This document shows, piece by piece, positions 35,631 to 46,451 of a DNA stretch of 64,000 nt (the stretch's first letter is position 1; each line of letters starts with the position of its first letter). Both the position numbers and the translations under genes were made by a program. The stretch lies in contig CP114485.1 in assembly GCA_027186245.1 (NCBI GenBank), forward strand, positions 10,382,001-10,446,000, in the 5' to 3' direction. The notes below the pieces were generated by a model. That model did no database searches. It was not told where the DNA came from and was given only the letters and a program-made list of their open reading frames with translations. The DNA is from Coriaria nepalensis. Its lineage: Eukaryota; Streptophyta; Magnoliopsida; Cucurbitales; Coriariaceae.

Positions 35631-35878
35631 TTACTAACATCATCACAATTTCTAAAATTCAAAATTTTCTCATTACTAAGATCAAGTATTGCAGTAGGTC
35701 TAAGGTTCTCATGAACATTACTACAATCATATACTTTAGTTGGTGAAATAACCGCATGAATATTACCAATATCACGAGCTTCAGTGAGTCTAACATTCTC
35801 ATGAAAATTTGAAAGATCAAGTATTTGACTCGACTCTTGAACATGCATATCATTTGTACTATTAGGAATCAACCTCAT
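35618..35878 (-). other. Small frame of 15-residue tandem repeats, unknown
   Basis: An 86-codon minus-strand frame reads as units of about 15 residues beginning DLSNFHENVRLTEA, DIGNIHAVISPTK, DCSNVHENLRPTA and DLSNEKIL, that is D-x-S-N-x-H-E-N-x-R-x-T followed by three variable residues. At DNA level this is a degenerate 45-bp repeat. The stop lies inside the neighbouring LTR fragment (from 35630 down), so an original longer frame may have been cut by that insertion. I do not recognise the family. It may be part of a transposon or a broken host repeat protein. Confidence 0.35.
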
Positions 35879-36599
35879 ATATCATGGAGATCTACTTGGA
35901 TTGGATGCATGTGGACTAAGAACTAGTTCACGTTAAAGTCATTCTTTATAAAGATGGGGCCCTCATATAAAGGGGATGCCGACTTGTATGTTAGTTCTAA
36001 ACCAAATTCATCTCGATCAATTTCAATAACTTCATAGATGACCTTCAACAGTTCATTAAGATGGTCTCATCCTTTTTTTCTTTTCTCATTGTAGTATATG
36101 CCTATAAATATGAATGACAAGTCCATTCTTAAAGGAAAAAAAATTTTAAATCAGTATCATAATTATATTAATGAAAATATACAAAAAAGAAAAAAAATGA
36201 AGGATCTAGCCCATATCCATTGAAATCAACGGGTCAGAATTAATAAATATTTTGAACTTAATGAATCTATTAATTTTGACTCATTGAGAATTCAACGAGT
36301 CTGTAATTTCAAACTCATTGAGGTATTATAAAAAAGAAGAAAAAATGAGAATGAGAGAACAAGAACATAACAAAAAGGAGATAAAAAATAAACATTTTTC
36401 AATATATCAAATAATTTTTTAAATATAGAAAAGCTTTAAAGAAAAAAAGATTGACGAATGAAATACTGATATAAATGATTTGATATATTTATTGAAGAAC
36501 TCGATGAATTGAAATGAATGACGACGAAAGATCCGAAAAAGACAATGAAAGAATAAAAAATGGGAAAAAGAAATAAGGAGTGGGAAGTTTAGCTCGTTC
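35879..36599. other. Intergenic DNA upstream of RABA5a
   Basis: A-rich sequence without a gene. A short element CTCATTGAG / CAACGAGTC recurs three times in 36215-36325 (CAACGGGTCAGAATT, GACTCATTGAGAATTCAACG, AACTCATTGAGG). It would include the distal promoter of the RABA5a gene. Confidence 0.45.
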
Positions 36600-39500
36600 C
36601 GACGGAGAAAAGGATTTTGTGGAAGAAAAATAAAAGCAAAATTATAATTTTAATATTTTATTTATTTTTCGTAATACATAAAATAAATACAAAATGACAT
36701 TTAACAAATATGTATATCTAATTTGCAAATCCTTCCAAAGTTCTCTTTGGGGAATGGAAGGCGAGGATTTGCCTGTGTAATTTCATCTACCAGATCTCTT
36801 CCGCCTGTTCTCTCTTCTTGATTCTCAGTCTTCGTCATCTGCCTCGCCTTCCATTTCCCAATCATACGTGTCCTCGGGCCATATTTCTTCTCCGATACCA
36901 CCTTCTTCGACGCCGGCGTTGACTTTACGGTAAGCATTTCCTTCACATTTTTGTTTTCTGTTATAGATTTTTTTGTTTTTGTTTTTTTTGTTTTTTGTTT
37001 TTATATATTTAGTTTTCCAGTCTCTGTTCCAGCCATAATCGAAAATCGTAGTTCTCTGATTATCGCTTCTCTTCCGATCCACTCAGTTTCTCATTCGATA
37101 CAATATAGTCTCGAGTCTTGATAGTCATAGGTGAGTTATTTTTCTGAATTGGGGCATCTATGTTTGTCAATTTCGAAGCATTTTAAACGATTTAGGAGCA
37201 GCACTAAATCTGGGTTTATCAAAACCATTCTTCGACTCGAGCAAAGTGCAAACTTAGACGAAGGGATTACTTTAAAAAAAAAAGTTGAATTAGGGTTTGC
37301 GTATTTCATTTAGGTTGGTTTAGAGCTTTCAAATCACGCCTTTTAAATCTAATTCGGAATCAATCTGATAGCTTAGGATCTAGCTTTCAGTTTCTTAGCG
37401 ATTTAGAGTTCTTAAGATTGAAGTATGCATCATAATCTCAAATCCTGCCCAATATGGTATGTATGCCTTTGATTCACTTTAGTAATGCCTCCAATGTAGC
37501 TCCTTTGCAAAACCATTTGCTTTTGCACCCAAATTATTGTATTTTTTGGTCAGAGCCCTTACCTTATCTATATCTGTCGATATCTGACTATGAAACAATT
37601 GGATATGAAGTTCATATTTGTTGTGTAGGTATCAGTGCCAGTTTAGGTATTAAAAATTTGAGGATTTACTATCCATTACCCACTGTCCCCGAATTAATGT
37701 GTATCATTTCTTAAATCTTGATTTCCCCCTTTCGTTCTTTGTTAATTTGAAGTGACCATTTATATATGCCATGATAATAATTTACAAGATATTTCTGATC
37801 AATTTATTAAGGATTTGGGATGATAATAATTAATTCATTTATTAATTCGTTCTTTGAGTTTGGACCTCAAATTTGAAGTGTTTTTTCTCTGCTGTGGTGT
37901 TTGGACCTCACGAATCTGGACGTCTTAATAAAACTTTTCTGTACTTGATTTTATGTCCTTCCTCATTGTTTGGACATTATATTACTTTTACACATTGCTT
38001 ACATTAGCATAAGAAAAAAAGAACTACTGATTCAAAACCATGACGAAGAAGTATGTTTTGTAGAGTTTTTATTTGAAATTTGAAAAGTAAATACTGCATC
38101 CTATTTTCAGGAGTGAGAAAAAAATCAAGCAATCCACATTTCTCAAGTTTTATGAATAATTTGTTGGACCCACTTTACTAAGCATCTAATTTTAAGTATT
38201 CTCAATGTGTTATTTTTAGGAGCTCTATTGTTTTCTCTGACTAGTTCTACAGTTTAGGAGATATGTTCTTTTAAATAGATTAGAATCAGGAGGGAATCAT
38301 TTTGAAGTTTCTTGAAGGTAGTTAGTTATCCTTTACATAATGCCAAAAATAAAAACTTGAGGATAAAAAATTTTCAGAACTGTGTTGAGATGCACTTGGT
38401 ACATCTTTTAGCATGAATTTTGATGATACAGAAATGTCTTAGAAAGAAATCACAGGCCATGCATTTCTCTCTGACCCATACTTCAGCGAATTCTCTCTCC
38501 AATTTTATATTGACATTGGAATTCTTAAAAGTGGGTCCATTTTTCCAGTTGAAGGATTCTGCAAATTGCAAGTCGGCTTTGTTCTTATTGTTTAGTTATT
38601 TAGCCTAAAGCACTGCCAATTTCTTATTTCCAAAGGGTTAGAGGAATATATAGCTCTTTGACCTTCTTATGTGATATAACAGTAATAAGGCTCCATTTGG
38701 GAAAACTTATTTTTCCAGTTTCAGCCCAAAGTTCAATTTGAGTCCACAATAGTTTAGGCTCACAGTACATGATGGAACTATACCATTTTAACGTTAGTTT
38801 AATAATTCTACCGAAACGGGGAGTAATCACTTTTTGATATGGAAGTCAAAAGAAATTGATGTTTGGAAAGCTGGAAACTAAATTGAAATTTCTCATTGAT
38901 ACTCTCTAGCATGGATTTCTTTATCAAGAAAATAAAAGATCTAGCTTCAAGTAATTTATCATTGCTTTCATATCATTTTGAAGTAAAATATTTTCTTCTG
39001 TGAATATGACATAATCATCATCATCGGTTACTAGGGTTGTGGGTAATAAATCCCTTGGTGGGAAGGGAGCTGGAGTGGGAGGAGGCCAGAGGTCAGAAGA
39101 GGGATCAAGGCAGTTCTGTTCTTCTTCCCCTTTAGGAGTTGATGACATCTCAAGGCGTGCATGGATACGGCAAACTCGATCATGAAGCTCAGTCACATGT
39201 ATGTTACTTCTTTTCCTCAATTGTTTGAATTCTTAATTTCTTCTCTCTTTACACATTACAAGAATTTTGGAATCAGTATGTTTCGTAACATTGCAGCAAC
39301 CTTCTATTTGTGCAACTTTTTCTTTGAAGGTCTAGAAGACTGAGATAAAGCTGCAGGCTAATTTCCATTGAATTGAAATTAGCTGAGGTGGATTGGCATA
39401 TCTAATACTTCTTATTTTTTTTCTCCGACCAGTATTAGCTTCACAAGATAGGTATTCCCCAGATTCTTTCCTTCATATATACCTGCTCTGCCTTGGTTGT

Positions 39501-39660
39501 ATTCTTTATTCCATTTTGTCAATTTAAATAGGGAAAAGATTGAAACTTTGTAGTAAGTTTTAATTCCTGAAAGAGACGGTATAAAAGGGGTTTTGTTTTC
39601 TGTTCTTTTTTGGACAAAAATAGAAAACATATGGTGACTCGTTATTATTATGGTTCTGTA
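36600..39660 (+). other. Probable non-coding 5' exons and introns of the RABA5a gene
   Basis: Inferred only. A CT-rich, leader-like stretch (about 36720-36928) ends at a donor GTAAGC; after a T-rich tract the acceptor TATATATTTAG falls at 37011. A second CT-rich stretch (37012-37131) ends at AGGTGAGTT. The next good acceptor, GGTTCTGTAG, falls at 39660, 29 bases before the ATG. This would give two leader exons and a ~2.5 kb leader intron. A short upstream frame starts at about 36755. The intron contains the coding-like minus-strand segment described separately. Transcript evidence is needed to confirm the splicing. Confidence 0.45.
38990..39216 (-). other. Coding-like orphan segment on the opposite strand of the RABA5a leader intron
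   Basis: The minus strand is open through HVTELHDRVCRIHARLEMSS, then a short charged run, LDPSSDLWPPPTPAPFPPRD and VTDDDDYVIFTEE. The amino acid mix (heptad-like start, then a proline-rich stretch, then an acidic patch) and the sharp drop in AT content compared with the flanks look like real exon sequence. No matching exons are visible on either side, and there are no strong splice sites. It may be a gene fragment carried in by a transposon, or an exon of an overlapping antisense gene. The family is not recognised. Confidence 0.35.
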
Positions 39661-39688
39661 GAGTGACTATACAGTGAAGCTTGGTAAA

Positions 39689-40722
39689 ATGGCCTTTTAT
39701 TCTGAAGAGGAAAAAACTGAAGATTACCTTTTCAAGATTGTTTTAATCGGGGACTCAGCAGTTGGAAAATCAAATTTGCTTGCAAGATTTGCTAGGAATG
39801 AGTTTTACCCTAGTTCAAAGTCAACTATAGGAGTAGAATTCCAAACACAAAAGATGGATATAAATGGAAAGGAAATCAAAGCCCAAATATGGGACACGGC
39901 TGGTCAAGAACGATTCAGGGCTATTACTTCTGCTTACTATAGAGGTGCCGTCGGAGCTCTCTTGGTATATGACATAAGCAGACGTCAGACATTTGATAGC
40001 ATTGGCAGATGGCTAAATGAGCTTCATAGTAAGAATCATAAAACTTAGTTCTATTTATTAATTTTATTTTGTTTCCTCTCAAGCTTTTCCATTTTGTGCT
40101 CTGTATTCGGGTATCTAGATGAAATTGGAATTTGGGTATAAATGTTTTGTGGGCTAGTTTGCTTTAGTGGTTTTATAACCGGATTTTATAAATAAATTGA
40201 TACAACTTATTTGATTAAAGGTTCGGAATTTTATGAAATTAAATCTGAACGGGCTTTTGTGAATTAAGCAAACTCAGCCTAAGTGGGCTGAAACTGGCAT
40301 TTGAGATGTACCCTATAGTCTATCAAATCATGGGCATGAAAGTAAAGATTAACCATATGATCTTTATACTATTTTGAACAGCTCATTCCGACATGAACGT
40401 GGTCACCATTCTTGTGGGCAATAAGTCTGATCTTAAAGATGCCAGGGAGGTAACAACCGTTGAAGGCAAGACCTTAGCAGAAGCTCAGGGTCTATACTTC
40501 ATGGAGACCTCTGCCCTTGATTCCTCTAACGTAGCCGCCGCTTTTCAGACAGTTGTGAAAGAGATCTACAACATATTGAGCCGGAAAGTTATGATATCTC
40601 AAGAGCTTAAGAAACAAGATGCTCACTTTACCTGCAGCGGCAAAACGGTAGTTTTACAGGCAGATGAGAACAAACAAGTGGCGGGAGAGACCAAAAAAGC
40701 TGGGTGCTGTTCATCTTCTTGA
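39689..40722 (+). CDS. RABA5A: RABA5a-type small GTPase, two coding exons
   Basis: A Rab11-related GTPase that cycles between GTP and GDP forms to direct vesicles between trans-Golgi/endosomes and the plasma membrane. Coding exons are 39689-40028 and 40382-40722 (intron with GTAAGA donor and AACAG acceptor, phase 1), giving 226 residues. Motifs: P-loop GDSAVGKS at 21-28, switch I threonine near 46, DTAGQE at 69-74, NKSD at 127-130, ETSAL at 155-159, and a C-terminal CC at 222-223 for geranylgeranylation. The start [20 protein letters not shown] matches what I recall of Arabidopsis RABA5a. The upstream in-frame ATG at 39674 is rejected, because family members start at MAFYS. All key residues are intact and the gene looks functional. 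The pararetrovirus relic begins only about 430 bases after its stop. Confidence 0.96.
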
Positions 40723-41149
40723 TAAAAGAAGTCTCACTGATTGAATTTCTTCCTGTTATTATGATTTGAATTCCAACTTCTCATGTTTTTTCTTTTTATG
40801 TGATTATATATTTACTTTCTATTTTGTTTCATTGGGGGAGGTATTGTAGAAACAAACTTGCTTTCCGACAGAGAAAAATGATAACCACCGCAATCCGCAA
40901 TAAATTTGCTTCGTCCGAAATGAAGCCCACAGAAAGTTCTTCCGCAAAGAACTAAGAGAACGGCCATGAACAATAACCCCAAATCCCAAGAAACTATGAG
41001 TATCACCACAAAAAGGATCGGCACCAGCAAATAGAGTAGTGAAGATTCAGCCACCACAACAACGACAAGCTCACCGAAAGGTAATAAACAAGGAAACCTA
41101 ATTTTGAATTTAGGCTATGATACCATATCAATTTGAAATGAAAATTAAA
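40723..41149. other. 3' flank of RABA5a and junction with the viral relic
   Basis: The first ~100 bases should be the RABA5a 3' untranslated region; no perfect AATAAA is seen close by. From about 40850 the base composition shifts to C/A-rich sequence with no readable domain on the plus strand. Near 41114-41125 the minus strand reads TATGGTATCATAGCC, close to a retroelement primer-binding site (TGGTATCAGAGC), so a decayed minus-strand element leader may sit here. Confidence 0.4.
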
Positions 41150-41520
41150 ATATTTTTGTTTCATCGAACAATATTTTATTTTAAAATATTCATGCCTAGC
41201 CTGCTTATCAATAAGTTGGAAATCCCCACTGAATTATTTGAAGATAATTCTGAAAACTTGGGAAGCGCCATAACTGCGGACAAATTGAAGCTGACAATAT
41301 TCTCCCAAGGTTTGATACCAATTATGGAGAATTCTCGTAAAACGAGAAGTAAATTCTTTGATAATATCTTCTAGAGGTCTAGAAGTCCTTGTCATCTGGA
41401 GATCAATCAAAGCTCCAAATTTATGAACTTTATCTCTCTAAGCTGTTGGATCAATACCATTGAAAGAGAACCAAGAGTTGTTAGAGGCAATGACCCCATA
41501 TGTGTCCTCCTCTACCTAGC
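41150..41520 (+). pseudogene. Viral movement protein-like fragment
   Basis: An 85-codon frame (41117-41374) includes SAITADKLKLTIFSQGLIP; a related reading continues to about 41510 after a stop. Position before the coat region and its general character fit the 30K-type cell-to-cell movement protein. Assignment rests mainly on context. Confidence 0.5.
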
Positions 41521-41879
41521 CTTACTCTTTTTCCTACACAACTCCCCATACTCCTCCCTATACTCCCTCCTCCGATAAGGATTACTCTAGGCAGTTTAAG
41601 ATGACTCACGAAGTTTACCGGAAAAACCCGATCTAGAAGCCTCTGCAGCCTCCAAAGTCTTCTTCATCAAAGCCTCTCCTCCCCCAACAAAAAATAAAAG
41701 GGTGTTTGTTTCTCCTCAAAAAAGCCCAAAACCATTAAGAAGGCCCTAGCAATTACAAAGCCCCTTTCAGTTCCTACCTCTATTGACTTTAGCTCCTCAA
41801 ATGATTCAGAGATGGCCGACATTTCTAAGACAAAGGATGAATCTTCCCCTCTTTAAGAGCCCTACATAGATGAGCCATC

Positions 41880-42760
41880 TGATATTGAAGACTCCTCTCC
41901 ATTCATAAAGAACCCCCTTCCGAAAAAACTTTCGTCGGGCCATGGTTCACTTTTGACAGACTAGACCCTAAGGATTTGAGAGATAAAATTCATGAGTTTG
42001 GCACTGGATCGATCTCTAAATGACTAAATCCGACAGAACCCTCATAGACGTCCTAGGTAAATTTACTTTACGGTTACGGACACCCTTCAAGACTAGTTCC
42101 AATCGCTGGGAGAATATTGGCAGATGCAACTTGTCCGTAACCGAAAAGCCTGCCAGATTTTAGAGATCATCTTTAAAGAATTCATCGGAGATTTTTCAAC
42201 TCATAGACAAGTAGGCCAAGCAAGAATACTTTGAGATGCGGTGTTACTTCCTTAAGAAGAAAGACATAACCCTTCCCTTTAAGAGGATGTCACACAAATA
42301 CTACATGCTAAACGGGATCAATGATGAAACCTTGTGCTAATAATATATTAATTCTTTATCTGAAGAACTCCAGTCTGAACTCCACAGGTATATGCTAGCA
42401 GCTCGCAAAGAAATGAAAGACATTTGCCTAGGGGAGATCCACTAAATGGCAATGGCCTCATTGGGAAAGATTTGCGATACACAGACACTGCTCTCTCGGA
42501 TGATGCAAAGCAAATCCAAGTTTGATAAGGTCTGTAAGAAACCCTACCTCAAAATCAAGTGCAAATCCGACAAGAGCCATTATCCCACAAAGAAGAAAAA
42601 CCACTTTATGACACTTGAAAAAAGGAAGACGAAGTCATTCTTGTATTTTAAGAAAGAGAGGAAAAAAAGGGAATGATAAATTTTCCCATTGCTTCATATG
42701 TAAAAAGAAAGGGCATTATGCAAAACAAAACCAAGCATTCTACGAAAATGGTTAGCCAGA
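41880..42760 (+). pseudogene. Viral coat protein region with damaged zinc knuckle
   Basis: Multiple reading pieces carry coat-like features: an acidic stretch near 41860-41900, an aromatic/lysine-rich middle (about 42230-42300), a helix-rich part near 42360-42450, then a very lysine-rich run (42540-42680). A zinc knuckle starts at 42690 with CFICKKKGHYAK, but the final cysteine of the CCHC pattern is replaced. Several stops interrupt the frame. Confidence 0.7.
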
Positions 42761-42989
42761 TATAGTCATCCGAGCCCTCCTTAGACTTTGATACTAACTT
42801 AGAATTCATGTTCTCCGAGTAGTCCCAGCTAGACGCTAATACAATATTTTCCATTCTATACTCGAGTGGTGAATACTACTCCACTGACGATTTCGACACG
42901 TCAGATTCACTGTTTCACTAGTTCTAAACCCTCCAAGCCCCTAGCCTACCTAACGATTCTTTCAGTCCTCACATACCAGTCCAGATCCT

Positions 42990-43440
42990 TATAGAGAAGT
43001 ACGAAAAAACCCATAGGCATTATCGTCTACATCGACATAGGTGCCTATAAGTCAATGATGGATCCCAAAGCCTTACCATCTCAGTTATGGGCCTCATAGC
43101 AACAATATTTCAAGGCAGCCAATGGAGAGTTTCTTCACGACCGAGTTAGTCACCAAAAGAAAGGTAGGAATAAAACTCTTCCCTGATTATGTCATATGGA
43201 CAAAAATGATGGGGAATCCTCTCCCATGAAAAGATCTCTTATTAAGTTGGGATACCTACTGCTTATTCAAGAAACTCCGGATCCTCCCAAGTGGAATCAA
43301 GTTCAAAAGGGACACCAAACCCTTCTTTTCCTTCTAGAAGATGCTACCCTCCATGAACCAGACTTCTTCATCACGTTACCCTTCAAACTGAGTGAGGATA
43401 TGCCAATCCCACTAAGGCTTCTCACCCTAGAATGACCTCA
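42990..43440 (+). pseudogene. Viral aspartic protease region
   Basis: A short reading near 43030-43085 resembles the viral protease active-site region (YIDIGAYKSMMDP), where the expected D-T/S-G triad is changed to D-I-G. The frame at 43196-43435 continues the segment between protease and RT. Processing activity is lost. Confidence 0.6.
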
Positions 43441-43479
43441 ACCCTCCACTCGGCTAGAGAAGAATGACAAGTCCTCCTT

Positions 43480-43920
43480 CAACAAGGCTTGATAGAAACC
43501 ATGACGTCCCCCTAGGCTTGCCAGGCTTTTTATGTTGAAAAGAGGTCTGAGAAAATATGAGGAAAGAAGAGGCTTGTCATTGATTACAAACCGCTCAACC
43601 AGTTCCTCCAAGATGACAAATTCCCTCTCCCGAGAATCTCTACCCTACTAGTTCATTTCTTCAAGGCTAAGGTATTCTCCCTCTTTGACCTAAAGAGTGC
43701 TTTTTGGCAATTGGGAATCCATCCTTCTGACCGACCAAAGATAGCTTTCTGCATCTCAGATGCACAGTTACAATAGGCAGTTTTTCCTTTTTGGCTTAAA
43801 GACCGCTAAGTCCCTCTTCTAGAAAGCTATGATTAGGATATTTTAACTAATTCTTCATTGTGCTCTAATTTACATTAATGATGTCCTCCTCTTCAAACAT
43901 GATCTGTATCCTTCAGACAT
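43480..43920 (+). pseudogene. Viral reverse transcriptase region, active site changed
   Basis: Clear RT words follow in order: KRLVIDYKPLNQFLQDDKFP, then LPRIS, VFSLFDLKSAFWQLGIHP and a KIAFCIS stretch (about 43565-43765). The catalytic box at about 43871-43882 reads YIND where YIDD is expected, so the first active-site aspartate is lost. Stops and a frame change lie in 43770-43870. Family words place it in Caulimoviridae and not in Ty3/gypsy. Confidence 0.8.
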
Positions 43921-43959
43921 ATGCCTCATACTGTGAGGCAGGTTAACTAATTTACATTA

Positions 43960-44260
43960 AATGAGAGCTTCAAGGCGGGTCAACTACACAATCACACAGT
44001 GTATAAAGAAGTCTTGGCAGTCAAATATGGAATCGAGAGATTCGACTTCTATCTAAGAGAACATCAATTCAAAGTCTAGATAGATAATTCCTCATTCCCC
44101 AAAATCCTACAATTCAAAAACAAAGTCCATCCTAATCCCATTCTCCTCAGGTTAAAGTCATGGTTTGACAAATATGACTTTCAGTCCTCCCACATCAAAG
44201 GCACAAAGATTATCATCCATGCTCTCTTCAAGGCGCCACCTATGAAGCTCATCACCGCCT
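43960..44260 (+). pseudogene. Viral RNase H region, N-terminus deleted
   Basis: Reading pieces include VYKEVLAVKYGIERFDFYL (about 43999-44055) and LRLKSWFDKYDFQSSHIKGT (about 44149-44208), the C-terminal half of pararetroviral RNase H. The segment that should join it to RT is absent, so RT and RNase H abut at about 43920-43970. Confidence 0.75.
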
Positions 44261-45210
44261 ATATGACAGTCCCATTGAGTACCTAGCCACTCTAGATGAA
44301 GATTATGATGCTATCAAGGACCTATGAGCCTTTATTAACCTAGATTTCCCGCCATAACTCCATAATCGAGCAATCGGCCAAGCCCCTTCTTCAGAAGATA
44401 TCCGACAGCATACATGCAAGAACCTGCGCCATTACCAAGATCACATCATAAGCTAAGACCGTTTCCTCCAATTCCTAGGATGGGTAGACCAGTTTGTCGT
44501 AGACCTATTTGCAATCCACCTAAAAGACTCCTAAGTCTTAAGCCTCAACACGTTATGGTACCATTGGGCCACATCAGTCCTCTTCTCACACCCTGTCACT
44601 TTCTCCCTTATAAAGTTAAACAACCACTTGCTCAACTTAAACAACCAGTCTTCCCTCATATGGACTTTTCTTTAGTTGTTTTTCCCTCTCTCCTGGTGGA
44701 GAATGAAGTTGTAAAGGCTACTAGCCTACCACAACGTTTGGAGAATAAGCGCAGCCCAAAGCAAAAGGGTCATTAGTATCTTCATCTTCCACCGACCATA
44801 TATGCTTAATCCTAGTACCAACCTCGTGTGGTCTATGAATACTGACTATGAGTTCCAGACCATCAATAACCTCGACGCCCAGTGGTTGGAGGTCAGAATC
44901 CCTCTTTAGAGAATTTCTATTGACACAAATCCACCAGAGACTCCTAACAGTCGCATCCTAGTCTTGCTGCCTTCACCGCCTCATCGGCCACCCGATTATC
45001 CCCAAGACTATCAAAACCCTTGGTTTATAGTCCCAAGACCATAGCAGCAACCCTCGTGCTATTGACTCCACTACAAATTACCCTCATACCCTTAACGATG
45101 GCCCACCTATACCATGGTATCGTGGCATCATCATAGACTTTAGCTCTAATGACGAGGATTACAATAATTGCAACTTGTCCCCCACTCAAAATTCTCGATA
45201 GTTACAAGGA
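44261..45210 (+). pseudogene. C-terminal viral coding region, unassigned
   Basis: Broken plus-strand readings, including a proline-rich 120-codon frame at 44414-44776, lie after RNase H and before the promoter. Viruses of this group have extra coding sequence here. No domain is recognisable. Base composition stays C-rich like the rest of the relic and unlike the AT-rich host flank. Confidence 0.55.
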
Positions 45211-45352
45211 CTAATGTACCTAAGATATTTCCAGCTTTTAAGTATGTGTAATGAGTTTTTATTACTTTTGTTTTTGTTTGTATGGCGCTTATCCCGCCAC
45301 GTCTCTAGCTTATTTGTTTATCTCACGACTCTTTTCCAGAGTCTTTCTTCAA

Positions 45353-45362
45353 CTATATATAC
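45353..45362 (+). promoter_or_regulatory. TATA box of the viral pregenomic promoter
   Basis: CTATATATAC lies 3' of the viral coding region and is followed by a leader rich in T and A with TTCATTCAAAAAAAACTTTA. Pararetroviruses place the pregenomic RNA promoter in this intergenic region. Upstream, 45230-45345 is T-rich with no coding potential. Whether it is active cannot be told. Confidence 0.55.
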
Positions 45363-45660
45363 GTTGAAGCCCCCCTTGTTTAATTCATTCAAAAAAAACT
45401 TTAATAAGAATTTGTTTCCATCATGATAGCTTAAATCTTCCTCTCCCTAGTTTGCTAAAAAAGTTACCTAATCCGGTTCATCTAAGTGTGTTGATGGCTT
45501 ACTTAAGTATGCTCAATGCTCGCCTCTTATGAGGATCTTGCACACCAGAAAAAGTATGCAGACTTGATCCTGTCCCTTATGGCCTCTTACTCTACCAAGG
45601 TACCAAGGTCCGCCGTAAGTGCCTAGGAGTTGTTGGCCAGCAGGACAAGTATTCTTTTAG

Positions 45661-46339
45661 GGTTGGGGTCTCTTAAGTCATAGTGCAAAAAAATTAGTGT
45701 GATATGAATTAGCATTTCGAAATTATTAAAAAAATGAGGTCTAATTCTACTTATATATAACGTTGATCATTGAATAATATAGGATATTTAATTTTTGTAA
45801 TTGAACATTTTTTTTATAACCCAACACAAAATAAACATATATAGTATATCATATTAGATATTTGAATTATATATTTATTATGAAATTTTTTTTGTAATAT
45901 ACCTTTAAAGTGTCATGGGAGCAACGCCCTCACACTCTCAATTATTTATCTAACTTTATCATATAAATTGCTTCACTACATTAAATTTCTGAATTTGACA
46001 CTCGGATAATTCTAAAATTCTATACCGGGTAATTTTAATTCCCGATTCCGCCGTTGGTTTTGGCATGCTGTGCAAACCATTTGGTTTAACCACGATTGAA
46101 AAAATTATCACCCAATAATATTTCAGTGACTCACAATTTTAGTCAAATTCAGATTTTAATTGGTGAGTTCATACTCCTAAGTAATTATACACATGTAATA
46201 GTAGTTAATTAGTTGAATTAGTTCCACAAGTAAATACGAACATTGTTGAAATACAATCATGCACGTTGTATTCATGTACGTTCAATATACAAATTGATTT
46301 ACTAATTAGTTTAATTAGTAAAACAAAAACAAAAAAAAA
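45661..46339. other. AT-rich intergenic DNA after the viral relic
   Basis: No gene is seen. The C-rich composition of the relic stops near 45660-45700 and normal AT-rich host sequence resumes, which places the right border of the insertion. Confidence 0.5.
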
Positions 46340-46451
46340 TGTAGAGGGTAAAAAGGGTTTCGCTTTGCTGCGCATCTATCTAGCGATTGATTTACCTAAT
46401 TTGCCTAATTTAATCCTCTAGCGATTGGTTTCCTTTTTACCCTCTCTACAT
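46340..46451. repeat. Foldback element: 18-20 bp inverted repeat with a 74-bp loop
   Basis: ATGTAGAGGGTAAAAAGG (46340-46357) is the reverse complement of CCTTTTTACCCTCTCTACAT (46432-46451) apart from a 2-base insertion. The loop contains two direct copies of CTAGCGATTG (46380 and 46419). It could be a tiny MITE or a transcribed hairpin. Confidence 0.7.

Larger units (their letters stand above)
41150..45660 (+). mobile_element. Endogenous pararetrovirus relic (Caulimoviridae, petuvirus/florendovirus-like)
   Basis: Plus-strand fragments occur in the order movement protein-like, coat protein with zinc knuckle, aspartic protease, reverse transcriptase, RNase H, C-terminal region, then an intergenic promoter. 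This is the order of plant pararetroviruses, and no LTRs or integrase are present. The wording of the RT and coat regions points to the petuvirus/florendovirus group. All frames are broken by stops and small indels, an RT aspartate is changed and a segment between RT and RNase H is deleted. The copy is defective and old. It lies directly downstream of RABA5a. Such copies integrate by host repair and can be a source of small RNAs. Confidence 0.82.

Noticed and set aside
36701..37082. Minus-strand frames with an acidic end before the RABA5a leader
   Set aside because: They read the complement of CT-rich leader and T-rich intron sequence, which automatically gives Glu/Lys/Asp-rich peptides. The plus strand has good splice sites here. 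A real antisense 3' exon is not fully excluded.
39674..39688. Upstream in-frame ATG adding five residues to RABA5a
   Set aside because: Family proteins start at MAFYS, so the ATG at 39689 fits. The extra codons lie in the leader exon only 14 bases from the acceptor.
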